A DNA stretch of 64,000 bases from Bacillus sp. EB600 (GCF_024494385.1 NZ_JAEVLT010000017.1:29586-93585), one strand, 5' to 3'; shown: positions 1-9,287, numbered from the stretch's first letter. Program-made: numbers and translations. Notes: generated by a model from the letters alone, not told the origin.

Positions 1-939
1 TTTCCTCCTAAACGTGTCGGTAACCATAGGTGGCGCTTTGTGTCCCAACCATGGAAATGTGGGGGACGAGCTTTTAAAGCACGCGAATATGGCGCTCATG
101 GAAGCACAACAACAAAATGTTCCTTTTCAAATGTATCAGCCATCAATGGATGGCAAAGCATTCGATCGTCTGGTTTTGGAGAACCATTTGCATCATGCTT
201 TGCAAAAAAACGAACTCCGTGTGGTCTATCATCCTCAGGTCAATATTGTAACCGGGCAAATTCAAGGGTTGGAAGCGTTGCTTCGTTGGGATCATCCAAG
301 CTATGGCTCAATTTCTCCATCCCAATTTATCCCCATTGCCGAAAACACAGGGCTTATTATCCCAATCGGTGAATGGGTGCTTCGGACCGCATGCAGACAA
401 TTAAAAGAATGGCACGATCAAGGGCTTTCATCCCTTGGCATCGCTGTGAACCTGTCCACTCGCCAATTTTATTCTCAAGACTTAATCGGAACGGTGCAAG
501 AGATATTGCTTGAAACAGGATTACCCCCCGAAAATTTGGAACTTGAGATTACAGAAAGCATGACGATGAATATGGAACACGTATCAAAAACCTTGCAAGA
601 CCTCAAACGGTTAGGATGTAAAATTGCTATTGATGATTTTGGAACGCGGTATTCTTCCCTTACTTAAAACACCTACCGATTGACCGCCTGAAAATTGACC
701 AATATTTTATCCGCGATCTCGCAGAAGATGAGCAGGATGATACGATTGTATCCACCATCATTTCAATGGCGAAGCACTTGCAGCTTGATGTGATTGCAGA
801 AGGAGTAGAAACTATGGTGCAAAGGAATGTTTTGCAAAAGAAACAGTGTACTCACGTGCAAGGATTTCTCTATAGCCCTCCCTTAGCGCCGGAGAATCTC
901 CAATGGGAACAACTAATTCAAAAAGTAAAACATTTGTAA
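1..939 (+). pseudogene. GGDEF-EAL cyclic-di-GMP protein, 5' end outside window, frameshifted
   Basis: This is the 3' part of a gene for a cyclic-di-GMP protein. The first ~45 codons match the end of a GGDEF domain (SVTIGGALCPNHG, then ADxAL-like HANMALMEA). An EAL phosphodiesterase domain follows, with EALLRWDHP and DDFGTRYSSL (usually DDFGTGYSSLSYL). After codon SSL the frame stops at 665-667, but the next frame resumes the family sequence at once (YLKHLPIDRLKIDQ, AEGVET, QGFLYSPPL) and ends at TAA 937-939. The junction fits a 4-base loss from CTTTCTTAC to CTTAC. The EAL domain is therefore split and probably inactive unless the shift is a sequencing error. Confidence 0.85.
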
Positions 940-967
940 ACGAGCCATACATATGAAAAAAGAGGAT

Positions 968-1018
968 TATGGTCAGTCCTCCACCGGATTAAAGTATTAA
1001 TTTGCCGTGGGACTGACC
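968..1018 (+). terminator. inverted repeat / likely terminator after EAL gene
   Basis: GGTCAGTCC-CCAC pairs with GTGGGACTGACC across a ~24-base loop just after the EAL stop. A short T-rich stretch follows. It is a plausible terminator or REP-like palindrome. Confidence 0.5.
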
Positions 1019-1058
1019 TGATCTTTATATCATTGAAAATTGAGTGCTAGAAAATTAA

Positions 1059-1232
1059 TTATATTAACTCGATTTGAACAGTCTTATGTGATTGATCACT
1101 TTTTCCAAGGCTAACTGTTGTATTTTCCAGTTTCTTGATAGAATTTGCTGTAATATTGATAATTGCATTTCTTTCGTCATTTTTTGTTAACTCGTGTAGC
1201 AGCCACGCTGTACTATCTTCTTTGTTATTCAG
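1059..1232 (-). other. short open frame directly after and in frame with fdhD stop
   Basis: Immediately after the fdhD stop (TAA 1233-1235), the same frame stays open for 57 codons to TAA at 1059-1061. It reads LNNKEDSTAWLLHELTKNDE and onward with a protein-like composition. There is no ATG, GTG or TTG at its beginning (the first codon is CTG) and no ribosome binding site. It could be a remnant of another gene, or a read-through extension of FdhD. I do not recognise the family. Confidence 0.3.
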
Positions 1233-2042
1233 TTATTTAGCTAATCCAGTTTTAATAATTCGTTCTGGATTGGTATAAATATTTAATGCTTTTTTACGGA
1301 TAAAGCCAACAGCAGTAATACCAAGTTCGTTTGCTAAGCGCAATGCCAGTTCAGTAGGTGCAGATTTTGAAAGAACCACACCGCATTTAATTTTTGCTAC
1401 CTTTAATAATACCTCTGAGGAAATACGACCGCTAAACACGATCACTTTATCCTCTATTGAAATGGAGTTTCTGAGACAGTATCCATATATTTTATCCAAT
1501 GCATTATGTCTGCCAATGTCTGTTCTCGCCACAACAATTCCATTCTGATCACATAATGCTGCATTATGAACACCACCCGTATCTTGAAAAATTGTCGAAG
1601 ATTTCTGCATCATCTCCATGAGACGGAAGCAATCCTCTATCGAAAGCACTTTGTTTTTCGTTTCAAGCGGCTTCACTGTTCTTGCATCATTATAAAAATA
1701 AAAACTTTGGCGGCTCTTTCCGCAGCATGATGTCACATATCGCTTGGAGTGGAACATTTCATTGAATTTATTCACTCGATGTGTCATAACAATGGCTTTT
1801 CCTATTGTTTCTATAACCTGAAGTTCCTTTATGTCCTCATAGCGGCTAATAACACCCTCTGATGCCAAAAATCCGACTACTAGCTCTTCAATATGTTCTG
1901 GACTGCATACAAGGGTTGCGAATTCTTGGCCATTTAAAATAATCGTAATCGGATACTCTGTTACGATTACATCCTCTACAAGTTGAACCACTCCATTTTC
2001 ATAACGCAGCACTTGATTGGTTACCTGCATTTGCTGATCCAT
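1233..2042 (-). CDS. fdhD: FdhD, sulfur carrier protein for formate dehydrogenase maturation
   Basis: FdhD transfers sulfur from a cysteine desulfurase to the bis-MGD molybdenum cofactor, which activates formate dehydrogenases. The paired cysteines of the family are present in TSCCGKSRQSF, and the conserved block GRHNALDKIYGYC is intact. I place the start at the ATG at 2042 (MDQQMQVTNQV, 269 aa), because AAGGGAGA lies ~9 bases upstream. An upstream in-frame ATG at 2075 would overlap the preceding gene and has no clear ribosome binding site. It is the last gene of the formate dehydrogenase cluster, consistent with a dedicated maturation factor. Confidence 0.95.
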   Translation of the reverse strand: MDQQMQVTNQVLRYENGVVQLVEDVIVTEYPITIILNGQEFATLVCSPEHIEELVVGFLASEGVISRYEDIKELQVIETIGKAIVMTHRVNKFNEMFHSKRYVTSCCGKSRQSFYFYNDARTVKPLETKNKVLSIEDCFRLMEMMQKSSTIFQDTGGVHNAALCDQNGIVVARTDIGRHNALDKIYGYCLRNSISIEDKVIVFSGRISSEVLLKVAKIKCGVVLSKSAPTELALRLANELGITAVGFIRKKALNIYTNPERIIKTGLAK

Positions 2043-2064
2043 AGTTCCCGTCTCCCTTGTAAAC

Positions 2065-2427
2065 TTATTTTGCATTTAGATCAACTGTTTGATCGAAGAC
2101 AAAAACTGTCATTGCAATATCTTCATCAATATTAATATCTGAAAAAAGCCGCAATACTTTTGCCCCGATTAAAGCCTCGAATTTTTCCAGCACCTCTGTC
2201 CTTTTATAGATTTCCTTTACCATCTTCGTCCGAGCCTCATGCACCATTTGCTTGCCTTGTTCAGAGTTAATCATAAACTTCTCAACATTAGTCAGGTTTC
2301 CTTTCATTTCGCTAACGGCCCAGTTTCCCATAAATCGGGTACTAATTTCTTTTGGACCATTTCCAACATATTCCTTTCTAATTTCCCGAACAAGCATACT
2401 AAATTGATGTTCCAAATTTTTGCCCAT
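2065..2427 (-). CDS. DUF2294 family protein of the formate dehydrogenase cluster
   Basis: A 120-aa soluble protein resembling the DUF2294 family (YrhF-like in B. subtilis), which is repeatedly found next to formate dehydrogenase-like genes. Its biochemical role is not established. The sequence has a basic N-terminal half (LVREIRKEYVGNGPKEISTRFMGNW) and an acidic C-terminal half with no membrane segment. Gene order fdhA-DUF1641-DUF2294-fdhD on one strand suggests co-expression and an accessory role for the molybdoenzyme, which is inference from context. Confidence 0.75.
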   Translation of the reverse strand: MGKNLEHQFSMLVREIRKEYVGNGPKEISTRFMGNWAVSEMKGNLTNVEKFMINSEQGKQMVHEARTKMVKEIYKRTEVLEKFEALIGAKVLRLFSDINIDEDIAMTVFVFDQTVDLNAK

Positions 2428-2519
2428 TGTCTGCTTCCCCTTACCTTCATCTCAGAATAGTTTCTATTAAATCAAGGAAATCCATTATTCTTGCAAAGAC
2501 AAATGGATTTCCGCAGCTT

Positions 2520-2999
2520 CTATTCCTTTAAGCCCTCACCGATACCCTTTAGGAGATTTAAACCGAATCCGATTGCACGGTTAATATCTGGATCGTTCAA
2601 TACCTTTAATAGGTCCAGGATTCCAACTTTTGAATTCGATTGCAGCCCTTGCTCTGCTTTTTCCAATCCTTTCGCAACGCTTCCCATTAGCTTCTTTGTC
2701 GTCTCAGGCTCCAGAGCAGTCAATGCTCCTCCTGCTGCCATTGCATTATTAATAATATTCGCAACGGGCTCCCGCATCATTTGGCCAACAGCGATTTTTG
2801 CCACTTCCTCTTTCGCTTTAACAAGGCTGTTAAGTGCCTCTAAAATGCCGCTGTTGTGCAGCTCCTGTACTAGCTGAAGCGTGTCGAGCAAGGAATCTTT
2901 ATTTTGGGCAACCTCAGAAATAAGGCTTTCCAAGGATTGTGACTTTTTTTGTTCTTCAGTGAACTCGACTTTTTTAATCAATTTAATTGGCTTTGCCAT
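2520..2999 (-). CDS. DUF1641 family protein (YrhD/YjgD-like)
   Basis: A 159-aa helical protein of the DUF1641 family, with Ala/Leu-rich amphipathic stretches (EALNSLVKAKEEVAKIAVGQ) and a C-terminal GFGLNLLKGIGEGLKE. Family members sit beside YrhE/YjgC-type formate dehydrogenase-like proteins and may act as a small partner or anchoring subunit, but this is not proven. Its ATG overlaps the fdhA stop by one base (TAATG), a classic translational coupling arrangement. If fdhA is terminated early by its amber codon, coupling to this gene could also suffer. Confidence 0.8.
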   Translation of the reverse strand: MAKPIKLIKKVEFTEEQKKSQSLESLISEVAQNKDSLLDTLQLVQELHNSGILEALNSLVKAKEEVAKIAVGQMMREPVANIINNAMAAGGALTALEPETTKKLMGSVAKGLEKAEQGLQSNSKVGILDLLKVLNDPDINRAIGFGLNLLKGIGEGLKE

Positions 3000-5971
3000 T
3001 ATGCGTTCCTCCTGTCATACAGACCAGGCTGTACATGTTCGTTCACACTGGCGATTGGCATATAATCTCCTCGTTCCCATTTGCGGTAAATTTCAAGACC
3101 CAGTTGCGGTGTTCGTGTTGCGTTGCGCGGGTTGAATTTTGGAAGTGGATTTTCCCCCTCTATAGTAAGCACTTCCATCCGAATTTTTGTCTGTTTATAA
3201 GCAGGTGTATGTGTCGCCACATCCACTGCACCGCCTGTCAATAAGTTAACAGCGCTCTCGTGGCTTGAGGAGTGCATCGGTACATACACTGTTTTGCCTT
3301 CGACTCTGTCTGTTACAAGAACCGAAAGACGCACGGCACCATATGGCGATACGAGACGGACAAGCGATCCATCCTTCACACCGCGGTCTTTCGCAAGCTC
3401 AGGTGATACTTCAACAAATACTTTCGGGAATTTGTATTGAAGCCCTTCTGACCTATGGGTCAAATTTCCTTCATGGAAGTGCTCAAGCAAACGTCCGTTA
3501 TCAAGCGACAGGTCAAATTCTTCCGGGAATTCTACCGGAGGAACATAGTCAAATAAACCAAACCGAGCTTTTTTGTCAGGGAAGTTAAAGCCGTCCAAGT
3601 ATAACACTGGAGTATCTGTTCCGTTTGGGGAACCCCAAGTGAAACTGTTCCAGCCTTCAAGTACATCGTAGTTACAATGTGTAAAGAATGGTGTTAAGCA
3701 AGACATTTCAGCAAAGATTTCACTTGGATGATTGTAATTCCAATGAAAGCCCATTCTTTTTGCAACCTGTTGAAGAATCCACCAGTCCGGCTTGCTGTTA
3801 CCTGTTAGCTCTAATGCCTGGTATAAACGCTGTACACGCCGTTCAGTATTGGTAAATGTCCCTTCTTTTTCAAGGGAAGGCGCCCCTGGTAAAATGACGT
3901 CTGCGAATTGAGCCGTTGTTGTTAAGAAGATTTCTTGGACCACAAGGAAATCAAGCTTAGAAAGCATGTCTTGTGTATGGTTGGAATCAGCATCTACCCA
4001 TGCCATATCTTCACCAACAATATACATGGCTTTCAATTCGCCTTTGTCGATTGCTTCGAGCATTTGAATATTATCAAGACCAGGCTTGGCTGGAATCGTT
4101 ACACCATAAGCCTTTTCAAACTTCGCACGAGCTTCTTCGTTCGTTACCTGCTGATATCCAGGGAAAATATTTGGCATTGTTCCCATGTCGCTCGCACCTT
4201 GTACGTTGTTATGTCCGCGCAGCGGAAACGCACCTGCACCCCTGCGCATCATGTTTCCTGTTGCAAGAAGAAGATTGGCAATGGCAACAGATGTATAAGA
4301 ACCGGCAATGTTTTGCGTAACACCCATACCCCAGCAAATAGCTGTGCCATCGGCATCACGAATCATTTCGGCGATTTGGATTAAGTTCTCTTTGGTAATG
4401 CCAGTAATCTTCTCCGCTTCTTCCAGCGTATACGGTGAGATCATTTTTACAAATTCATCATATTGGTTGACATGATTGCGGACGAACGCTTCTTCGTGCC
4501 AACCTTGGTCAATCATGTAATTTGTAACAGCAGACAGCCATACATAGTCAGTTCCTTGTTTTGGACGAACAAATAAATCAGCACGGTCTGCCATTTCATG
4601 TTTGCGAACGTCAACGGTTATTAATTTTTGGCCATGAAGCTTGTGCGCACGCTTAATGCGGGATGCAAGGACAGGGTGTCCCTCTGCAGGCGCACATCCA
4701 ACAAGTATCACAAGTCCAGCACCGGCGATGTCTGTAATGGATGCCGAGTCGCCGCCGATTCCGCCTGTTTGCTGCAAGCCCCAAGAAGCGGGAGATTGGC
4801 AATAACGGGAGCAATTGTCCACGTTGTTTGTGCCAAATACTTGACGGGACAGCTTTTGAACTAAGTAGTTCTCTTCATTTGTAATTTTAGAAGAAGAGAT
4901 AAATCCTAAGGAATCGCTTCCATAAGTTTCTTTAATCGCACCTAATTTCTCCGCAACAAGCCCCAATGCTTCTTCCCAAGATGCTTCAACAAATACATCG
5001 CCTTTCCGAATTAATGGCGATGTAATCCGTTCTGGTGAATTGACGAAATCCCAGCCGAATTTTCCTTTCACACATGTAGAAACACTGTTTACGGGTGCGT
5101 ATTCAGATGGTTCAATTTTTAAAATTTCATGATCTTTTGTCCAAACTTCGAAGGTGCAGCCTACGCCGCAGAAGGTACAAACCGTTTTTGTTTTTTTCGT
5201 ACGTGTATCACGCATGGCAGCTTCAACTTCAGAAACGGCAAAGATGGTTTGGTAATCAGGTTCTACCGCTTTCACAAGATCTATCATTGGAGTCAGTAAG
5301 TCATCCTTGATCCCCGTCATGATTCCCGCATTACCAAGCATTGATTTTTCCATCAATGCATTGCAAGGACAAACGGTGACACACTGTCCACATGAAACAC
5401 AGGAGGATTCATTAATACTTTTTCCGCCATCCCACAATACACGTGGCTGCTGGCTTTCCTAGTTAATTGTCAATGTTTCATTTACCTGCAAGTCCTGGCA
5501 TGTTTCAACACAGCGGCCGCACAAGATGCATTGATCAGGATCGTAGCGATAAAACGGATGTGACATATCCACTTCAAAACCTTTTGAACGATGCGGACGT
5601 GTTTGATGCTCCACTCCCATCATTTCAGCTGTATTATGGACACGGCAATTACCGTTGTTATTATCACAAACCGTACAATATAATAAATGGTTTTCTAAAA
5701 TCCGGTCCATCGCTTCATCCTGCGCCTTCTTTGCAAGTTCAGAAGCGGTTAGAATATTCATACCATCCTCTATTACAGTAGAACAGGCGCGCATAATGCT
5801 GCCATTTACTTCACACATACATGTATCACAGCTTTGAACCGGACCAAGAATTTCTGAATAACAAATATGTGGATGCTGGACCTCCTGTGAAAGAAGATAA
5901 TCTAAAATACGTGTTCCTTGTTCTACTTGATGTGTTGTTCCATTTATAAGAACATTCACTTTTTCCGACAA
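2999..5971 (-). pseudogene. fdhA: Formate dehydrogenase-like molybdoenzyme, interrupted by in-frame TAG
   Basis: A YrhE/YjgC-type formate dehydrogenase alpha chain, 990 codons if read through. In order it has a 2Fe-2S ferredoxin domain (CYSEILGPVQSCDTCMC), a Cys-rich NuoG-like segment (LLYCTVCDNNNGNCRVH), two 4Fe-4S motifs (CILCGRCVETC; CVSCGQCVTVCPC), a third cluster motif (CTFCGVGC) and the bis-MGD domain. The Sec/Cys position is cysteine (NVDNCSRYCQSP, codon TGC); the next residue is Gln where classical formate dehydrogenases have His. A TAG at 5459-5461 splits the frame between LTIN and ESQQPRVLWD. Relatives, from memory, have Trp (TGG) there, so a TGG to TAG change is the simplest reading. 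I choose the TTG start at 5971 because AGGGGGGA lies just upstream; an ATG at 6034 falls inside the leader hairpin. Confidence 0.85.
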
Positions 5972-5991
5972 TCTAAGTCCCCCCTGTAAAC

Positions 5992-6049
5992 AAAAAACCC
6001 CCATAAAACGGTTGCCATACCTAAATAGGTACAATCCGTTTCATGGGGG
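5992..6049 (-). terminator. intrinsic terminator in fdhA leader (possible attenuator)
   Basis: On the minus strand CCCCCATGAAACGG (6049-6036) pairs fully, with one G-U, with CCGTTTTATGGGGG (6011-5998). An inner GTACCT/AGGTAT stem caps the hairpin, and six T follow (5997-5992). It ends ~20 bases before the fdhA start and lies after the presumed promoter, so it would stop leader transcripts unless relieved. That layout is typical of riboswitch or protein-controlled attenuation. Confidence 0.8.
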
Positions 6050-6185
6050 AGAATATCTGAGCATTTTATATACCAGCGATCATTCCCGCCATTTATTTCA
6101 TGTGTAAGAAGCAGGATATCGAAGCAATACCTATTACCTGACGTCAATGCACCCTTCACATTTTATTTTCACTATTGTTACTATT
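6050..6185 (-). promoter_or_regulatory. fdhA 5' leader, candidate sensor RNA upstream of terminator
   Basis: About 130 bases of non-coding leader precede the terminator hairpin, containing AGGGTGCATTGACGTCAGG and GGCGGGAATGATCGCTGG (minus strand). I cannot assign it to a known riboswitch class by eye. A molybdenum or tungsten cofactor or other aptamer is an inference from the downstream molybdoenzyme. The remaining gap to 6510 is AT-rich, with no gene I can support. Confidence 0.4.
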
Positions 6186-6510
6186 AATATATCATAATTG
6201 TGAATATTTTGCGAAATGAAACAACTTGATAAGGATCATGATTTTAAATATATAATAATCCTCTGTTTCCTTTATGTATGATTTCTCCCCAGTGGAGTTC
6301 TTTGCTTAGCCTTTTACTTAATACCAACTCCTCTTCCAGATCAGCGTATGCTGAACCACTAGCTAACTTCCAGGAGACTTATGTCAAAAAATTCACAAAA
6401 TATAAACAATTATCTCGGTAAAATTCCCTCATTCAACGGTATAATACAAATAGTCTCCGCATTACTTATACATCTCCTAAAAATGAATAGAAAGCAGGTT
6501 GATAGGTTTT

Positions 6511-7386
6511 ATGAAGAAAAAAACAAGAAGTATTGGTCCTGAAATGATGCCACAGATCAGCGTTCGAATGATCCCGTTTAACAGTCCCGAGGAACACCAA
6601 CAAATGTTAAGGGACCTGGCGACAAGCTCGGAATTTGACATGAGGCACCGAGGGTTATTCGAATATTACGGAAAGGATTTCATTACCTACAAACGGCTAA
6701 AACCCTTTGATCAAGCCCGCAACGAGTTTCTCCGAATTATAGCAAAGTTTATGTCAGAATGTTTGGAAGATAACTGCCCATCCTCTTGGAAACAATGCCA
6801 GCCTTCTTTTTGGGAAGAATTGATCTTTACTTTTTATCCCCATACAATGAATATTTCACCCAATAACAACGAAACGGAAAATTTTATTGGACAATTATTG
6901 AAGTTTGTCCGTTGGCTTGATAAACAAGCAGGTACCTCTTGGTATCCCGCCGTTGAAGAATATGCCTTGATCGCTTTTCCCGAACTGCAAAAATGTGAAA
7001 AACTGCTGAATTCCCTCTTTCTCAGGGACTATCCCCGAATTCACCACGAAGACTATAATCCCTCACAAGATTTTGAAAAAGTCAATCAGCAATTTAACCA
7101 ATGTCCTATTAAATTGGGCGGCATATATGAGGTAACGAGTGTCCTCGATGACTCGGTTATTTTGATGGATTTAAAAACAAAGCAATCCTATTCCATAAAA
7201 GGACTGCCAGATGATCTGATCGTACCTGGAATGATAATGGACGGAACCATTGGAAAACAAAAAAGTGATTTGTTTTGGTATTGGTATGTGACAATAGGCA
7301 TTTTCCCACAGAGAGCAAAAAATTTTATCATGAATATTCCAAAGAACGGACCAATTCTCAAATGCCTCGGCATCCTGAATGATTGA
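6511..7386 (+). CDS. hypothetical protein, 291 aa
   Basis: I do not recognise this soluble protein. It is rich in aromatic residues, has no signal peptide or membrane segment, and ends in a possible small beta-domain (KLGGIYEVTSVLDDSVILMD, then DDLIVPGMIMDGTIG). Two starts are possible: TTG at 6499, which sits directly on its own AGG, and ATG at 6511, with AGCAGG ~12 bases upstream. I prefer 6511 (MKKKTRSIGPEM). It stands alone, followed by a palindromic repeat. Confidence 0.7.
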   Translation: MKKKTRSIGPEMMPQISVRMIPFNSPEEHQQMLRDLATSSEFDMRHRGLFEYYGKDFITYKRLKPFDQARNEFLRIIAKFMSECLEDNCPSSWKQCQPSFWEELIFTFYPHTMNISPNNNETENFIGQLLKFVRWLDKQAGTSWYPAVEEYALIAFPELQKCEKLLNSLFLRDYPRIHHEDYNPSQDFEKVNQQFNQCPIKLGGIYEVTSVLDDSVILMDLKTKQSYSIKGLPDDLIVPGMIMDGTIGKQKSDLFWYWYVTIGIFPQRAKNFIMNIPKNGPILKCLGILND

Positions 7387-7425
7387 TTAGCTTTTTCTTC
7401 ATAAAAAAATCGTCACTTCACGCTT

Positions 7426-7485
7426 CACGGGGACGGTTCTTGCGCTAACTTTTCGACAAAAGTACGCACAAGAACCGTCCCCGTG
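7426..7485. repeat. REP-like palindrome (GGGGACGGTTCTTG type)
   Basis: A perfect 17-base inverted repeat, CACGGGGACGGTTCTTG (7426-7442) and its complement (7469-7485), around a 26-base loop. Palindromes with this core are scattered in many Bacillaceae genomes and resemble REP elements mobilised by RAYT transposases. It could also act as a terminator for the gene ending at 7386. Confidence 0.7.
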
Positions 7486-7620
7486 ATTATGAAATGAGAA
7501 TTTGATGTACATAGTAGGTAGAGGAAAAAGACGCTTGCCGAGAGTACGATACTGGTGGATGGAAGAATGGTGGATTCAAATGATATTATTTCTATATAAA
7601 CATAAAAAGGGGACGATTTT

Positions 7621-7905
7621 TTGGTAAGAGAAGTAATCTTAAATGATACACCGATTCAGGTAGACGATTATAAAGAAGAGACAGAGAACGGTTTGCTTAA
7701 AATCTCTATTCATTTTAAAGTGACCAGTGAAGAATATCATGACGTTACAACACTGTTATACGGAGGAAGCTTTGATGTAAAAGTTCCCGAAACTGGCTTA
7801 GCATTTAGAGGAAGTATTCAGCATTATTCCACTTCTGTAACGAACTTATATGAAAAAGGCCAAGTTGGAGATTTTAATTTATGTTTGCTTGAAGCCAAGA
7901 AATAA
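7621..7905 (+). CDS. DUF3219 family protein (YkvR-like)
   Basis: A 94-aa protein matching the DUF3219 family of Bacillus (YkvR-like), whose function is unknown. The motifs VREVILNDTPIQVDDYKEE and YGGSFDVKVPE are visible, and the predicted fold is mostly beta with no membrane segment. The start is TTG at 7621 in GATTTTTTGGTAAGAG, after an AAAAAGGGGACG ribosome binding site. It lies 15 bases before the oxidoreductase gene on the same strand, so the two may be co-transcribed. Confidence 0.75.
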   Translation: MVREVILNDTPIQVDDYKEETENGLLKISIHFKVTSEEYHDVTTLLYGGSFDVKVPETGLAFRGSIQHYSTSVTNLYEKGQVGDFNLCLLEAKK

Positions 7906-7920
7906 GAAAGAAGGCATGGT

Positions 7921-8919
7921 GTGGTGAAATTAAGCATATTGGATCAAGCGCCAATCTCTTCCAATCAAACAGCTAACGAAGCGCTCCATGAATCGATGAA
8001 GTTAGCTCAAGCCGGAGAAGCGCTTGGATTCACAAGGTATTGGATTGCAGAACATCATGATTTACCGGGACTCGCCTGTTCTGCACCTGAAGTGATGATT
8101 AGCTATATTGGAGCGCATACAAAACGGATTCGCATCGGCTCCGGGGCTGTATTATTGCCGCATTATAAACCATATAAAGTGGCTGAAGTATTTAATATGC
8201 TGGCTACATTGTATCCGAATCGCATTGATATCGGATTAGGGCGTGCACCGGGTGGGTCAGCTGAAGCAACTAACGCTTTATCCGATAATTTTTTACAACA
8301 GGTATGGAAAATGCCAACCAAAGTAGAAGACCTGCTTCATTTTATCAATCATGATTTTCCTGATGATCACGAGTATTCAAAAGTGACGGCCTCGCCAATC
8401 CCGCAAGATACACCGATGCCGTGGATACTTGGAACAAGTAAAAAAAGTGCTTTGCTTGCTGCTGAAAATGGCGTGCCATATGCATTTGGGCAGTTCATGA
8501 GCGAGCAGGACGGAGCAGCGATCATCCAGCAGTATCTAGATGCCTTTCAACCCAAGAAAAACGGGCAATTTCCTCAAGTATTGGTAACTGTTTCCGTGAT
8601 TTGTGCGGAAACTGCTGAAAAAGCAGATGAAATTGCTTTAAGTTCCCTTTTCTGGGCATTGCAAAAAGAAAAAGGTGAAGGGCAATCTGTTCCTTCTATC
8701 CAAGAAGCGAAGAAATACGAACTGAACGAAAAAGAAAAAGAACAATTAGCAAAAATGAAGCAACATATGATCATTGGGAATCCGAAGGAAGTAAGTAAGA
8801 AACTTATCCAGTTACAAGCTAAATATAAAGCGGATGAAATCATGATCGTGACGATTACACACTCTCCAAAGGACCGCATTGAATCGTATAAGCTAATCGC
8901 AGCAGAAATGCTTTCATGA
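7921..8919 (+). CDS. LLM-class flavin-dependent oxidoreductase (luciferase-like monooxygenase)
   Basis: A 332-aa TIM-barrel protein of the bacterial luciferase family, using FMN or F420-type flavin. Family markers are ILDQAPISSNQTANEAL, ARYWIAEHH-like FTRYWIAEHHDLPGLACSAP, and GSGAVLLPHYKPYKVAE, followed by RIDIGLGRAPGG. The substrate cannot be told from sequence. The start is GTG, with two tandem GTG codons at 7921 and 7924. A strong terminator follows at 8956-8988. Confidence 0.9.
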   Translation: MVKLSILDQAPISSNQTANEALHESMKLAQAGEALGFTRYWIAEHHDLPGLACSAPEVMISYIGAHTKRIRIGSGAVLLPHYKPYKVAEVFNMLATLYPNRIDIGLGRAPGGSAEATNALSDNFLQQVWKMPTKVEDLLHFINHDFPDDHEYSKVTASPIPQDTPMPWILGTSKKSALLAAENGVPYAFGQFMSEQDGAAIIQQYLDAFQPKKNGQFPQVLVTVSVICAETAEKADEIALSSLFWALQKEKGEGQSVPSIQEAKKYELNEKEKEQLAKMKQHMIIGNPKEVSKKLIQLQAKYKADEIMIVTITHSPKDRIESYKLIAAEMLS

Positions 8920-8955
8920 ATTTTTCACCCCACATCAGTTTATCTCCTTCTATGA

Positions 8956-8988
8956 AGCCCCCAACCATGATGGATGGGGGCTATTTTT
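8956..8988 (+). terminator. rho-independent terminator
   Basis: AGCCCCC (8956-8962) pairs with GGGGGCT (8976-8982), followed by ATTTTT. It ends the DUF3219-oxidoreductase transcript. Confidence 0.85.
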
Positions 8989-9173
8989 AATACTATCCAA
9001 GCCTTTTCATAAACCAAAGTTCATAAATTCCATTATGTTATTTTTCACCATTTTTTCACTCTATACAGTCACACTTGTAAATAACATTAATGACCTTTTT
9101 TAAGTTTTATAGTATTTAAGAATTACTAAAGGTTTATCCTTACTAATGTCTTGCATTAAAAAAGGAGATAACC

Positions 9174-9287
9174 ATGATGACGAAAAGCTTAAATGGTGTA
9201 AAATTAGATAGTATATTAAGTTATGATGGAAACTTTACAATCCGGAGCATTATTCGGAACTCCTTATTAAACAGGAAGTGCACCTAA
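9174..9287 (+). CDS. putative small protein, 37 aa
   Basis: A short open frame (MMTKSLNGVKLDSILSYDGN, 37 aa, ending TAA 9285-9287) preceded by an excellent AAGGAG at 7-8 bases from the first ATG. It is not recognisable. The strong ribosome binding site in an otherwise gene-free 490-base gap is the only support. An inverted repeat AAGCCAG/CTGGCTT follows at ~9288-9327. Confidence 0.4.
   Translation: MMTKSLNGVKLDSILSYDGNFTIRSIIRNSLLNRKCT

Noticed and set aside
5459..5461. TAG in fdhA as selenocysteine, given the tRNA-Sec in the window
   Set aside because: Selenocysteine uses TGA, and the catalytic position already carries Cys (TGC) ~220 codons further on. The TAG lies in a linker.
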